In this document: positions 1 through 10,750 of the stretch, in pieces | How the letters are laid out: each line of letters begins with the position of its first letter | Numbering within the stretch: position 1 is the stretch's first letter | DNA from: Pelargonium nanum | Lineage: Eukaryota; Streptophyta; Magnoliopsida; Geraniales; Geraniaceae | Direction of reading: 5' to 3' | Assembly: GCA_036897485.1 (NCBI GenBank) | Contig: JAYMTF010000168.1 | Coordinates: 1 to 47,721 of the forward strand | DNA length: 47,721 bases | Translations under genes and position numbers: made by a program | Notes under the pieces: model-generated | What the model was told of the DNA's origin: nothing | The model's database searches: none | The model's input: the letters and a program-made list of their open reading frames with translations, nothing else

Positions 1-215
1 CGCGTGAAAATAAATAAACAATTAATTAAAATTGAAATACCACGTGGCGCCACGTCAACCCAACTAACAGATCTGTTAGGTCAAATTAACGGTAGGACCT
101 GCATGAACAATTTTTCTTTAGGACGGGGACCGTTGTGACTTATTTTTAAGTTGAGGACTTGGTTGTTGAGTTTCCAATAGGTCTGGTCACCAGGGTATTG
201 AACCCTAAATATTAT
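1..215. repeat. Probable interspersed-repeat fragment with two perfect palindromes
   Basis: This stretch has no coding potential. It contains a 14-bp perfect palindrome at 42-55 (ACGTGGCGCCACGT, overlapping a CACGTG G-box at 41-46) and a 16-bp perfect palindrome at 64-79 (CTAACAGATCTGTTAG). The text after them resembles widely dispersed plant repeats, but I cannot name a family, and the left end may lie outside the window. Confidence 0.4.
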
Positions 216-989
216 ATACATAATTGGCGTAAACATAAACTTCTTAACGTACATTTTAATTCACAAAATTACGTTGTATCATTCTACATAACAGAATCAT
301 CTAAAAAACATAGAGTAAGCGCTCTGTCGTTTTCATAAAATTCATGTTTTTATTTTATGTCGTTTTTTTACAATTATAAATCATGAAATTAAATTGCACA
401 TTTCTCAAGGATTAGTCATAACTCATAACTCTCTCACTTAAATACATTGAACCACTTCCATTCTATAAAAAAGAATTACTTAATTTCCAAAATTTAGGCG
501 GGCAAATATTTTGAAATGGAGAAAGTAACATTTTATATTAAGAAAATATTTTTTGTTGTTGTTGTATATAGATATTTTAAAATTGAGTAGAATACAGAAA
601 CAAAACATCATAATTAAAATATTTGCAAAGTTCTTGAATCTTCAGAATTGAGATCATATTTATCCTTAAATAAAATTTCTCTATTTAGGGGGTTTATCCA
701 TCAAGATATTCCTTTCTTTTACAGAAAATTAATAGCTTCAATTTCAAATAACCAAGTTCTTGATTCAGAGAATAAATGTTTTGTTCAATGTTTCAATATA
801 AGTCAACTTAACTAAAATTGGTATCAAAATCCTTGTCCTTTTTATTTTGTGTGAGTACATCACATTTTCAAAATAATAATTTTCAATACATCACCCATGC
901 ATGTATAGTTTGATAACAAAAAGGGAATGGAATGAAACAAAATCCACACAGGAAATGTACAATTTTCCAACAACCCTTGTCTATATCAA
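216..989. other. Intergenic, upstream region of the YUCCA-like gene
   Basis: AT-rich sequence with no exon-like open frames and no recognisable element. The short open frame on the minus strand at 883-1125 has no family resemblance and overlaps the promoter and start of the YUCCA-like gene. Confidence 0.6.
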
Positions 990-997
990 TATAAATA
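990..997 (+). promoter_or_regulatory. TATA box of the YUCCA-like gene
   Basis: TATAAATA lies 73 bp upstream of the chosen ATG at 1071. This is the right distance for a plant core promoter with a 5' UTR of roughly 45-50 nt. Placement is inferred from motif and spacing only. Confidence 0.5.
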
Positions 998-1070
998 ACA
1001 TCATGTCTCATTTCACTTTCATAGTAACATTCCCTTGGAAAAAAAAAACACACATTTGACCAGAGAGAAA

Positions 1071-2539
1071 ATGGGAGAAGAAGTTGTGGCGGTGATAGTC
1101 GGTGCGGGTCCTGCAGGTTTAGCAACCGCTGCGTGCCTCAATCGTCTTTCGGTACCGAATATTGTACTAGAGAAAGAAGATTGTTGTGCATCATTATGGA
1201 AGAAAAGGGCATATGATCGTTTGAAACTTCATTTGGCAAAAGAGTTTTGCCAGCTTCCCTACATGCCCTTTCCTCCCAATGCACCTACGTTTGTTCCAAG
1301 AATTGATTTCATTAATTACTTGGACGACTATGTGTCAAATTTTGGGATAGACCCACGATACCACCGAACAGTTGAGTCTGCATCTTATGATGTAAACGTG
1401 GGGAAATGGCGTGTTGAGGTTGAGAATAAGTCTAAAAATGTGTCTGAAGTTTACATCGCAAAGTTTCTTGTGGTTGCTACTGGCGAGAATAGCAAAGGGT
1501 TTATCCCAAAGGTGCATGGATTGGATATGTTTGAAGGGAAATTTATGCACTCCAATGAGTACGAGAATGGGAGATATTTTGAAGGCAAAAATGTATTGGT
1601 AGTTGGTTGTGGAAATTCTGGAATGGAGATTGCTTATGATTTATCAAACTGGGGAGCAAACGCATCTATTGTCGTACGTAGTCCGGTAAGAACTTTTTAT
1701 CTCTTCCTAATTTTTTTGACAAAATAATGATTTCATTTGTTGAGTAAAGATAATAAATTTCTATCCTTTTTTATCACCAACAACTACAATAAAGCATACA
1801 CCCCCTGTTAATTATTTTATCAGTCTGATAGTAAAATTAAGGATCTTACAATTATGTTAATATATTTTTTGTCATAACCATAAGTGTTAAAAAGTACGTA
1901 TTTGATTTAAATTGCAATTGTATAGGTGCATGTGCTTACAAAGGAGATTGTGCGTTTTGGAATGATAATGTTGAAATTTTTTCCGCGGGAGATAGTAGAC
2001 ATGGTGGTAGTTGCAATGAGCAAATTGAGGTATGGAGACATGTCCAAGTTTGGTATTCGTAGACCAAAGGTGGGACCATTTGAAAACAAAGCAATAACTG
2101 GTCGAACCCCAACTATTGATGTTGGGGCTATGGACAAGATCTCTAGTGGAGAAATCAATGTTTTCCCATCCATAACAAACATCCAACGAAGAACAATCGA
2201 ATTCGAAAATGGTAAAACTAGTGAATTTGATGCCATCATTTTCGCGACTGGCTACAAAAGCACAGTGCAAAATTGGCTCAAGGTATGTGCGTACGATAAT
2301 TTATTTTAGCTACCATCTGATACACTTCATTTTTTAACTTTATTTTTTTGACGTAGGGGAAAGAATTGTTTAACGAAAATGGATTTCCCCAAGAAGATTT
2401 CCCAAATCATTGGAAAGGGAAGAACGGAATTTACTCAGCTGGATTTTCGAGAAGAGGCTTACAGGGAATCTCCCAAGATGCGGAGAACATAGCAAATGAC
2501 ATTGCTCTTACTCTTTCAAATGGACCAACAAAACCATAG
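1071..2539 (+). CDS. YUC10: YUCCA10/11-like flavin monooxygenase (indole-3-pyruvate monooxygenase)
   Basis: The protein is predicted to convert indole-3-pyruvate to the auxin IAA, as YUCCA enzymes do, using FAD and NADPH in the cytosol. Exons are 1071-1685, 1926-2282 and 2357-2539, all joined in phase 0 with GT-AG introns, giving 384 aa, the usual length of the short YUC10/11 clade. Visible motifs are the FAD-binding GAGPAG (residues 11-16), the FMO-identifying [11 protein letters not shown] (154-164, F-x-G-x3-H-x3-Y), the NADPH-binding GCGNSG (179-184) and FATGYKS (311-317). The open frame extends upstream to a TTG, but ATG 1071 puts the FAD motif where relatives have it. YUC10 and YUC11 cannot be separated confidently by eye. 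It converges with the PHD gene on the opposite strand. Confidence 0.93.
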
Positions 2540-3252
2540 AGCTAATGGGACAAGCTTGAGGAGTTTGCTTCCTTTGAAACTGCTGATTTAGCTCACATGT
2601 TGCTAGCATATTATTAGCAGATAATTTTGATTGAATAATGTTGTTAGATGTTTTTCATTAATAAGAGTTGATTCAGGTGGTGTTTAATGTCATGCATTTA
2701 AGTTCTAACTATACATAACTGAATCAGTTTAAAATGTCATTTCCACTTAGTTTTATATAATAGGATTTTTATGTGTTCAGTAAGTATTTAGACTTTGCAA
2801 TTTTCATTTATCAATGGTCAACCAAAAAAAATCATTTCAATCTCTTACAATCAAATAACTTATAACGGCCATCAAATGAAAATTATTCCAAAAATGATTG
2901 ATAAATACTGTGAAAATATTGAAGAAACTAGCAAATCATGAATCTATGGACCACCTCCTCTAAATAAGAGCCAAGATGGTCAAAACCCAACTCAAAATTA
3001 AAGATGCCAAAAGACTGTTTTCAAGAAAATATAATGGCAAAGTTGGATTCCAAAAGAAATATATAGTAATCAGGAGCAGGAACTGATCTGATTTAATTTT
3101 ATGTGTATAACAGCAACTCTTTTTGAGTTTACAGAGGATAAAAACTCTGCAAATACCATAATCAGCAAGAGCTATTGCAAGTAATCAACAAAATAATGAT
3201 AAGTTGATAATAAGAAATTAACAATAGTTATCACTTATCAGAAACATAACTT
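2540..3252. other. Convergent intergenic region
   Basis: This stretch holds the 3' ends of the YUCCA-like gene (+) and the PHD/GNAT gene (-). It is AT-rich and I see no further gene or element in it. Confidence 0.6.
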
Positions 3253-5550
3253 TTAGTCTGTCATCAAGAGTTTCTGGCACATGATTGTTCCCTGGAACTC
3301 AACAAAAGTGTACTGAAGCAACTGCAATCTCTCTGAGGTTGTCATTTTGGAGAATCCAAAAGAACCTGTCCATGTCTCAATAACATGAGGAACAGCAGGC
3401 AAAACCAGCCTCTCCACTCCCATCTCCCTCAGCTGCTTCTCTAGCTCATCCATCAAAATCTTGCACATCCCAAGTCTCCTATACTGGAAGCTGGTGCTCA
3501 CTAGAGGCATCTCTGCCACTTTCTTCCCATAAATTCTCACATTGGCCACAGTTATGAACACACCATTCTTCTCCAAAATCACTGTGTAGAACCCTTGGAA
3601 ATTGGCAATGTTTGGGTCATCTGATCCCCTACTGTAGATAAGATTTTCAACTATGTCTCTTCCTGTGGAAACATCCTTGATGGGCTCGAAACATTCGTGC
3701 ATCAATCGAAGAGCGCCACCAAGACTCTTTTTTATCTTATAGTCGTTGAGATTAGATTTTGTGGACTTAACGAGTGTCCAAGTCAAATTATCAGCCCCCG
3801 AGCCCAAAGCAATTGGTTTACCTATAAGTTGTTCAAGGCGAGAATGTATTTTTTCACACTCCTTGCTGCAGAACCAGTTCTCTCCCGAGCTCGCTTCCAA
3901 GCTGAGGCACCCAGCATGATGCTTCTTTTCACATTGACAGCATGTGAAAAAAGTGCTACCCGAGCTACAGTTCTCGTTACAAACTGCACAGCAGCACGAG
4001 GGGCAGAACCAGTCCCCTTGTGGGATCTCCTCCAAGCCAATGCAACTCGTGTGGTACGAAGATGGGCACTGATCACATAGAACCAAATCACCCCCAAATC
4101 GGCAAACAGAACATATGTCTAGATTGTCATTCGTCGCATCACCCTTAGTACCAATCCCGTCTTCCTCCTTCCTTTGTTCTCCACTCAAACCCTTATATTC
4201 GTTGTGCAACTCGAAGAGGGACCTCCCGTCCTCCAAAATAATGTTGGCAGCGGGTCTGTGATTGGTGCTGCCAGCATGAGCCTCAAACTTGGTGAGAGCA
4301 AAGACCTTGTTGCAACACATGCACTTGATCCCGTCACGAGTCACCCACCCTTCTTTCAGCTTCTGATCGCCCTTCCTGTTGCGGTAATACACTCGTGCCA
4401 TAGGCGCCACGAGGTTACTATCAATCAGCAAAGAAAGCATGGATTTTTTATGAACATTCCTAGCCTTCCCCAAACTTAATTTACTTTTCCCATCAGCAAC
4501 TTGCAATTTTCTCTTTTTCTTCTTTGGCAGGCCAACATCACCATTACCCCCATTTGAGCCATTTCCACTTATGCACATTCCCATATCAGATGATCCAATT
4601 TCCCGAACTCTCTTCCCCGTATTATTAGTAACCGCGCCATCAGTTGTTGTATCAGCCCCAATCTTTCTCTTGACCCGAGTATTAACCCCATTTCCACTTA
4701 TGCACATTCCCGTATCAGATGATCCGGTTTCTCGAACTCTCTTCCCCGCATCAGTTGTTGTATCATCCCCAATCTTCCTCTTGACCCGAGTATTAGTCAC
4801 AATACCCACATTGGGCTTGTTGCTCTCTTCCCTGCCAATAAGGTAATGGCAAGCTGATGATAGTGTGATGAAAGCCTTGGAATCATAAGGAGGAGGAGGA
4901 CGGTAACGCAATTCGTGTCGGTTATTTCCCTTATCCACATAAAACAGGAGCCAACCATGAAACAAAAGATGATTCTTCACCCTAAGACTAATAGCACGCC
5001 CCGATTCACCCATTTGACCCGCTCTCGAAAGCTTGACCCATTCAAACACAGCTTCGGGGTCATGCTTAGGTTCCGAACTAAACTTGAGACGACACAAATC
5101 ATCATCATCATCATCGGGTTTTTCATCGCAATCACTGACAACAACATTCTTGATCTTGATCTTGATTTTCTCCTCCTCAGCAACTGAATTTGAATTTGGA
5201 GACAAATGTTGGCAAATTATTCGGAGAGAGTAAAAGACCTTGCCATTGGGGGATGTGTAGCGGAACTTGGCGTTCCCAATGTTGTGTTCAATCTTCCACC
5301 GGAGATAAGCAAGATGCTGCCGGAGCTTCTCTGAAAGCTTCCTCTGAGGCTCTTTGGCGGCGGCTCCGCCGTTCGCGTACTGCTCGACGGCGTCGGGGAA
5401 ATATTGGGCTTCTCTGTGCATATCAACCACCTCCCAGTAGTCCTGGCGGCCGCTAGGGTTAGAGAGGGGCTTGCAATTGGTGGAAGAGACGCCCGAAAAT
5501 TGCGGCATTGTGGGCCTGTGGTGGTGGTGTGTGAAGTCAAGAGAGAGCAT
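3253..5550 (-). CDS. PHD-finger and GNAT-domain protein, IDM1 type
   Basis: This single-exon gene encodes 765 aa. In order I see: a basic run PKKKKRKL near 342-349 that looks like a nuclear localisation signal; a Cys-rich CMCCNKVF...HAGSTNHRP segment (about 408-432) typical of the domain preceding the PHD in plant IDM1-like proteins; a C4HC3 PHD finger beginning CSVCRFGGDLVLCDQC (about 480-517); a second extended Cys/His zinc segment (about 520-566); and a GNAT acetyltransferase fold (about 640-740) with the acetyl-CoA loop RRLGMC (691-696). IDM1-family members read histone marks and acetylate histone H3 in the nucleus, counteracting DNA methylation; that role is inferred here. Translation could start at M1 or at M15. 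Residues 253-331 contain a tandem duplication (separate entry). Whether this is the IDM1 orthologue or another family member is unsettled. Confidence 0.9.
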   Translation of the reverse strand: MLSLDFTHHHHRPTMPQFSGVSSTNCKPLSNPSGRQDYWEVVDMHREAQYFPDAVEQYANGGAAAKEPQRKLSEKLRQHLAYLRWKIEHNIGNAKFRYTSPNGKVFYSLRIICQHLSPNSNSVAEEEKIKIKIKNVVVSDCDEKPDDDDDDLCRLKFSSEPKHDPEAVFEWVKLSRAGQMGESGRAISLRVKNHLLFHGWLLFYVDKGNNRHELRYRPPPPYDSKAFITLSSACHYLIGREESNKPNVGIVTNTRVKRKIGDDTTTDAGKRVRETGSSDTGMCISGNGVNTRVKRKIGADTTTDGAVTNNTGKRVREIGSSDMGMCISGNGSNGGNGDVGLPKKKKRKLQVADGKSKLSLGKARNVHKKSMLSLLIDSNLVAPMARVYYRNRKGDQKLKEGWVTRDGIKCMCCNKVFALTKFEAHAGSTNHRPAANIILEDGRSLFELHNEYKGLSGEQRKEEDGIGTKGDATNDNLDICSVCRFGGDLVLCDQCPSSYHTSCIGLEEIPQGDWFCPSCCCAVCNENCSSGSTFFTCCQCEKKHHAGCLSLEASSGENWFCSKECEKIHSRLEQLIGKPIALGSGADNLTWTLVKSTKSNLNDYKIKKSLGGALRLMHECFEPIKDVSTGRDIVENLIYSRGSDDPNIANFQGFYTVILEKNGVFITVANVRIYGKKVAEMPLVSTSFQYRRLGMCKILMDELEKQLREMGVERLVLPAVPHVIETWTGSFGFSKMTTSERLQLLQYTFVEFQGTIMCQKLLMTD
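4561..4795 (-). repeat. In-frame tandem duplication inside the PHD/GNAT gene
   Basis: Two copies, 4561-4683 and 4691-4795, encode near-identical segments with the shared cores TRVKRKIG, TTTD, GKRVRE and MCISGNG. The copies differ by an 18-nt in-frame block coding GAVTNN and by a handful of substitutions, so the duplication looks fairly recent. Each copy carries two basic patches (RVKRK and GKRVR). Confidence 0.9.
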
Positions 5551-7103
5551 TGTAGAAGAAGAAGGAGGAGAAGAGTTTGTGTAGGAAGCGAATTGTGGAG
5601 AGGACGAAGAGTTGCTTGCTCCCCAAGGAATCTAGTTCCTGTCAATTTTGATGTCAATTAGGTTTCTGAGTTTACTGTTTGGAAGTGACAGTGAGTAGTG
5701 ACCCCGTTTTATATTGGTATCTTCGCTGCTTGATGTGACGTCGTTTCACTTGTTGCCTCTCTTTTTTTTCTTTACTTTTTGTTAGGAATTCAAATAAGGT
5801 GGTGACGACTAACGGACCATTTTGTTTAGGAAACCAGATCTTAATCAGAATCCTAATCCTAATCCTAATCCTGTAATTAGTATTTATTGGCGATAATTAA
5901 TGTTTACTTTTACCACAGTAGGTGTATTAGTTCAAAGGATTTCACACAAACTACAAACGCTCATAAAAACAGTTATTGCAAACGAAAGAGTAAGATATCA
6001 AAACATATTACAACGTCTATAAATTTAATCAAATCTAAAAAAAGTTGATTATAAGTACGAAGTTTAGTAATGTGTATGAAAAATATGTGTCTAATTGACA
6101 ATACGCACCTCAAAATTATTTATTTCACAAGCAATATTAGTTGCAAATTTTTGTATAAGCGTACAATCAAACATAAGAACTTGTGGATAAAAGATATTTT
6201 GGCATCTATCTTGTTTTGCGCATATGAACTAAAAATTACACAAGAATAGTATGCTTATAAGCACGTAGATAATAAGGCGTGACCAACGGATATTGAATAC
6301 AAGTTCAGATATTATTCGGTTTTTTCGCATATATATAAAGTTGAAAAATCTTACAAAAAAACATCTAAAGTATTTTGAATATTATTCATATACAATTTAA
6401 AATTACTTCAGATACTGTCCAAATATCCAAAATATTGCTGTCCAATTTAAAATTAATTTAAAATTACTTTTCTATAAATACTTCATTAAAACAAAAGGAT
6501 TATGGTCTTGTGCACACAGTCATGCGCTGGCTCAGCACAGTCAAAATTCATCTAGCAAAGCTCAGGTCCACTATTACTACTTTTTTTTTTTATAGCGGAA
6601 GTCTTTACAGGTTCTACGAATAAATATATTGGTTTGGCAGAAATAATTAGAGACGTTCCAATACTTTCGAACGATATTCACCAATTTTCTCATTTTGATA
6701 AAAAGTTCTTAGAAAAATCAACTTCTCGTTGCTTGGTTCGGTTCCGTTAAATTCAATCCATTACTTAGGAGAATCAATATGTGGTTTGGTCTAATCCGAT
6801 ATCAATTTTGAGTTTATGAACACCTCTAAAAATAACACATTTAGACCCCAAAAAATGTAATAATCTATTTTGCCTTCAATATTTTCTCTAGAATAGAAAC
6901 ATGTAGGGACATAATGTTCGATTTACTTAGCGGTTCTTGACAACTATCTTGTTGATCAATGTTTAATCATTGGATTCATATGGTTATTTATTAATGTTAT
7001 TGATTCATATGTTGTTGCTCATCCCATTTCATTAAAGTCTTCTCTTTTAAGTCGCACTTCCTCTTCAATCGGTGGCTGATGAAAACATCAGTTGATTATC
7101 TAT
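5551..7103. other. Intergenic, upstream of the PHD/GNAT gene
   Basis: This begins with the 5' UTR and promoter of the PHD gene. Four tandem AATCCT units lie at 5849-5872. The rest is AT-rich with no exon-like frame. I see no gene or complete element. Confidence 0.6.
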
Positions 7104-7431
7104 TACTTCTTCCGTCCCAAAATAATTGTTCATTTTTTTTATAAATTTTGTTTCAAAATAATTGTTCATTTTGTTTGTTTAGAAGTTATTTATGCATGAA
7201 TTACCAATTAAGATAAGTTAGTTAAAATATGTTAAGTATGTTATATCGATAGTACAATGATGAGGCATTGTAATAAGAAAACATCAATCCTAACTAAATA
7301 ATCCATACTTTATCTATAAAAAAAAAACTAAATAATCCATACTTTATCTATAAAAAAAAAAACTAAATAATCCATACTCACTCTAAAAATATAAATTAAA
7401 TGTGGATATTTATTTTAGAACTGAAGGAGTA
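7104..7431. mobile_element. Stowaway-like (Tc1/mariner) MITE
   Basis: The left end reads TA-CTTCTTCCGTCCCAAAATAA and the right end TTATTTTAGAACTGAAGGAG-TA. These are inverted copies of the classic Stowaway terminus (CTCCCTCCGTCCCA) flanked by TA target duplications. The body of about 324 bp has no coding capacity. Its right half contains a 34-35-bp tandem repeat (separate entry). Mobilisation would depend on a mariner-type transposase elsewhere. Confidence 0.8.
7293..7378. repeat. 34-35-bp tandem repeat inside the Stowaway MITE
   Basis: Two full units (from 7293 and 7327) and a partial third (from 7362) of ACTAAATAATCCATAC followed by TTTATCTATA and an A-run. The A-runs make replication slippage the simplest origin. 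Confidence 0.85.
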
Positions 7432-8767
7432 TTTCCTTTTCTTAATACATTTTTTTATGTGGTAACTCGCCATCTGTAGTGCTAATTGCAAGTGGTCAAT
7501 GATGTATAACTAATCTGTTATACATGAGAAGCAAGAATTACATGAAAGGAAATTAATACAAATGAACTATGGTTGTGCAACACCAAACAAGAATTGATAT
7601 CATGTAAAATTGTTTCAAGTCATTAAAAGCTTACATTGTTAAGGAGATGATTCGTTTAATGCGCAAAACAGTCTCAAACTACTCACGTTCAACATTAAAT
7701 TCAACAAATCGTGCACGTTATTATTTACATGGGTTAATGTGGTACCTACGTGAGGTAAATGAATGACTAGTGTTGTTCAACTAAAAATGCGAATTTTATT
7801 CTTCTATTCTTGTAAGGTTATGAGCTTAATTTGCATCCATGTTGCGCAAGTTATTAATATCAGGGATGTAGATGAGGGTGTGCAACATGTGCAAATGCAG
7901 GGCCCCTTATTTCAGTTATTAGACATGTAAATGTCATCCAGTTAAAAAATACAGTTATTGCTTCTATTGTGGATGACCACGGTTATTACATCTTTTTTTA
8001 TTTATTTTTAAATATTAATTTTTTATTTTAACACATGACCCTGAAAATAATGGAGACGACCCTAATTATTATAGTTTATGAGGAGATGATTTGCAATTTT
8101 GCATGACGGCCTCTTATCTTATATACATGTTGCAATATCTCGTTTACTTTATACTCAATTTGCTTTTAAAGAATTTCATATTTGACTTTGACAAAACACT
8201 ATTAGAAAACATAATTGACTCTATCTATATTGTTTAAGTCTAGTGATAGCAGTAAAAGAGAAATTTTGCGTCTCGAATTACTTTTGATGTACTGAAACAT
8301 TTTGGGCACTATAGTAATTGCCCATCCCAGCTCTAATTTCTAACAGTATAGATATTTTATTAAACACTCAATGTTTATTTTGAAGGTCAAATCTTATGTT
8401 AAATCTTGTTACATTAGAATACATTAATTTTATTGTTATTTTTTGCTTTTAGAAACTAAATTAACAAACGTAAAATACTCTCTATTATTGTCACTACAAT
8501 TGTGATTATATCTTTCAAATAGATCGCAACGCTACGACATGATAATTTTGTTATCTACCGTTTTAAGAGAAGTGTCAATATTGAGAAAATAACAAATTTG
8601 GTACATCAAAATTTTTTAAAAGTCTAAATTGATACTCAAATGAAAATATGGTCCAATTTCATATATGAATTAAAATTTCAAGACCAATTTAGTAGTAAGT
8701 TAACTTTGTTAGATTTTTCATCCATTATTTAAAACAATATATTTAAAAATAATTCTTAAATTATTTG
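7432..8767. other. Gene-poor AT-rich intergenic stretch
   Basis: No exon-like frames are seen on either strand. Parts around 7850-8060 look like old degraded repeat, but I cannot assign a family. Confidence 0.5.
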
Positions 8768-9860
8768 TTTTTTTTTTTTGAAAGGATGTATCTTTATTAA
8801 TTAAGCATCATGCAACACCAAGTCTGAAATAAAAGACGGGCCTGATTGTCCTAACCATCAATCTAACTCTATCGACCTCGATGACCTTGCCAAAGCATGG
8901 GCCACACCATTGGCCGATCTCCTAACATGAGAAAATCGAATACTAGCGAAATAATCTGACAAATCGAGAATGTCATGTATAATCAAACCACAGGCACTAT
9001 TGTCTTCCCCTCTGGTCTGGATTTCCTCAATAACCGAAAATGAATCTGACTCGACCTCTGCTTCTAACCACCCCCGATCGCGGAGCCATGAGAGGGCCTC
9101 GCGGATGGCCATGGCCTCCACCACCCGAACATCCGAAACCCCCGACCAACCTCTCCGACCACCTCCCCAAACCCTACCACGCCAGTCCCGGACCACCCAC
9201 CCTACTCCCGACCTCAACTCCGGCTCGAAAATGGCCCCATCACAGTTGACTTTAATGGTGCCTGTCGGCGGCCGGCGCCAGGATGCAACTTCTGATACCT
9301 CCACCCGGCCAGGAACTGTTGCAGGAGCTTCATCAACACCACCTCCTCTGGCTGCTATCCAGCCGTCTCTAACCGATGAGACCAGAGCAACTACCTCCCC
9401 TGCACCAAGCCACCGGCGGTCCCAGACCCCCATATTTCGGGAAAGCCAAAGACCTCAGGCGATATAAAGACCCCACGCCATCTTTTCACTTGAACCTTCC
9501 GCCACTAGCCGGCCAAACCATTCCTGCGCCGACAAACATCCCTGGACCAGTTGAGCAAAACCCACATGGGCCCAAACAGACGAAGAAAAGGAGCAGTGCA
9601 ATAGTAAATGAGTCGCAGATTCAGGCTCAACCCCACATCTGAGACAAAGTACCCCAACTTCAATCCTTCTCCTTGCTAGTCCCTCCTGAACCGGCAGCGA
9701 GCCCGACAACATACTCCACACGGAATGCTTCACTTTCGGTTGCACTTCCGCCTTTCATAACCGGGACCAACGAATCAAGCTAGGATTCTCCAGCTGCTGC
9801 AACAATATATAACCGCTCTTGACAGTATACAACCCTTTCTTCTCATGATCCGTTTTTATA
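8768..9860 (-). mobile_element. 5'-truncated LINE (plant L1 type): zinc-binding and RNase H end of ORF2
   Basis: On the minus strand, reading from about 9850 down, one frame codes the C-terminus of a plant LINE ORF2. It starts with a zf-RVT-like region beginning GLYTVKSGY (about 9830), followed by PKVKHSVW and the zinc ligands C-x2-C...HLLLHC (9530-9745). An RNase H domain follows (8858-9433) with VNCDGA, VEAMAIREAL, VESDS and SANGVAHALA positioned like the catalytic D-E-D and final motif. A 12-nt T-run at 8768-8779 is the poly(A) tail seen from the other strand. The reverse transcriptase and endonuclease parts are absent. Two in-frame TGA codons at family Trp positions (about 9755 and 9455) split the frame. 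The GC-rich coding part stands out from its AT-rich surroundings. No target-site duplication was recognised. Confidence 0.85.
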
Positions 9861-9903
9861 ATTAAGAATCTAATCAAACATGAAATATACATCTCTTTAA
9901 GGA

Positions 9904-10120
9904 TAAGAGTTGTGGTGTAGTTGGTAACACATGCTACGTGAGTAAGAAGAGCCCTTGCGTTCGATCCCCGCTCAACACACTCATGAGGAGATGTGAAAAC
10001 TTTAATTGTGAACAAACTTCGAATGATGATTAGTCTGGGTGTAGTAAACGGCTTAAATGTGTCAACCGTGAGTGCGCGGGCCCGCTCAGGAACACACGGT
10101 ATAAACCAATAAAAAAATTT
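9904..10120 (+). mobile_element. tRNA-derived SINE
   Basis: A pol III A-box-like TGGTGTAGTTGG (9913-9924) and a B-box GTTCGATCC (9959-9967) have tRNA-like spacing, in a non-coding stretch ending near an A-rich AATAAAAAAA (about 10109). The folded tRNA head is not an intact tRNA gene. The 3' boundary is approximate and I found no clear target-site duplication. The element lies just beyond the truncated 5' end of the LINE. Confidence 0.65.
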
Positions 10121-10750
10121 GTTATTGCCATGATATTCTAGAATTTGGGTGTGTTAAAATAAAAAAACTTAAGAATATAAAGTAAATAAAATAGTAAAAT
10201 ATTACTATAAATATTACTGTCTTCCAATATTTTCACTGAATAGAATTTTCGTGCACTTAATTGCATGAATTTTAAATTTGTTTCATTATTGGAGAATGTG
10301 AAAGGAGGACGCGTGGATGGGAGGAGTCATGCATGGGAAATCTGAGGGGGTGACGAGACGTGGAAGATGAGTAAGGACACGTTGAGAGTTTGGCAAAGAT
10401 TTGAACCGACTCGTGTTTGATGTATCGCTACACTTTGTAAGCATGGTAACCGGTTACGTGGAAGCTTTAGTTTGGTTTTTGTTAACGTTGTTAGGCACAA
10501 AAAGAAAAAAGAGAAGTAAACAAAAAGTTATTACAATGTAATACTAGTAGAACATTTGGCATTATGGGCAATTGCATGACCACAACGTTGGGGTCTGGAG
10601 TGAGGTTAAACTCAACATTTGTCTCGCGATGGATTGACTGGTGTTGTGTGTGTGACTGTGACATAGATGAGCATCGCATGCGCTGCTTTAGCTGTGAATT
10701 TTAGTTTCTTGCTTGATAGGTGACACATTCTTGTAATCGTAGCTTGTTTT
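10121..10750. other. Intergenic, no gene recognised
   Basis: Only short open frames are present, including a 62-codon minus-strand frame at 10491-10679 with no family resemblance. No element is identified. Confidence 0.5.

Noticed and set aside
1035-1070. Upstream extension of the YUCCA-like frame
   Set aside because: It starts at TTG, not ATG, and precedes the FAD motif by more than family members do; ATG 1071 fits better.
5849-5872. Telomere-like repeat
   Set aside because: The unit is AATCCT, not the plant telomere unit AAACCCT, and there are only four copies.
8970-9467. Pro/Thr-rich plus-strand open frame in the LINE region
   Set aside because: It is the complement of the RNase H-coding frame; composition reflects GC-rich antisense sequence.
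9904-9975. Possible functional tRNA gene
   Set aside because: A and B boxes are present, but the arms do not pair as a cloverleaf and the sequence continues into a SINE-like body.
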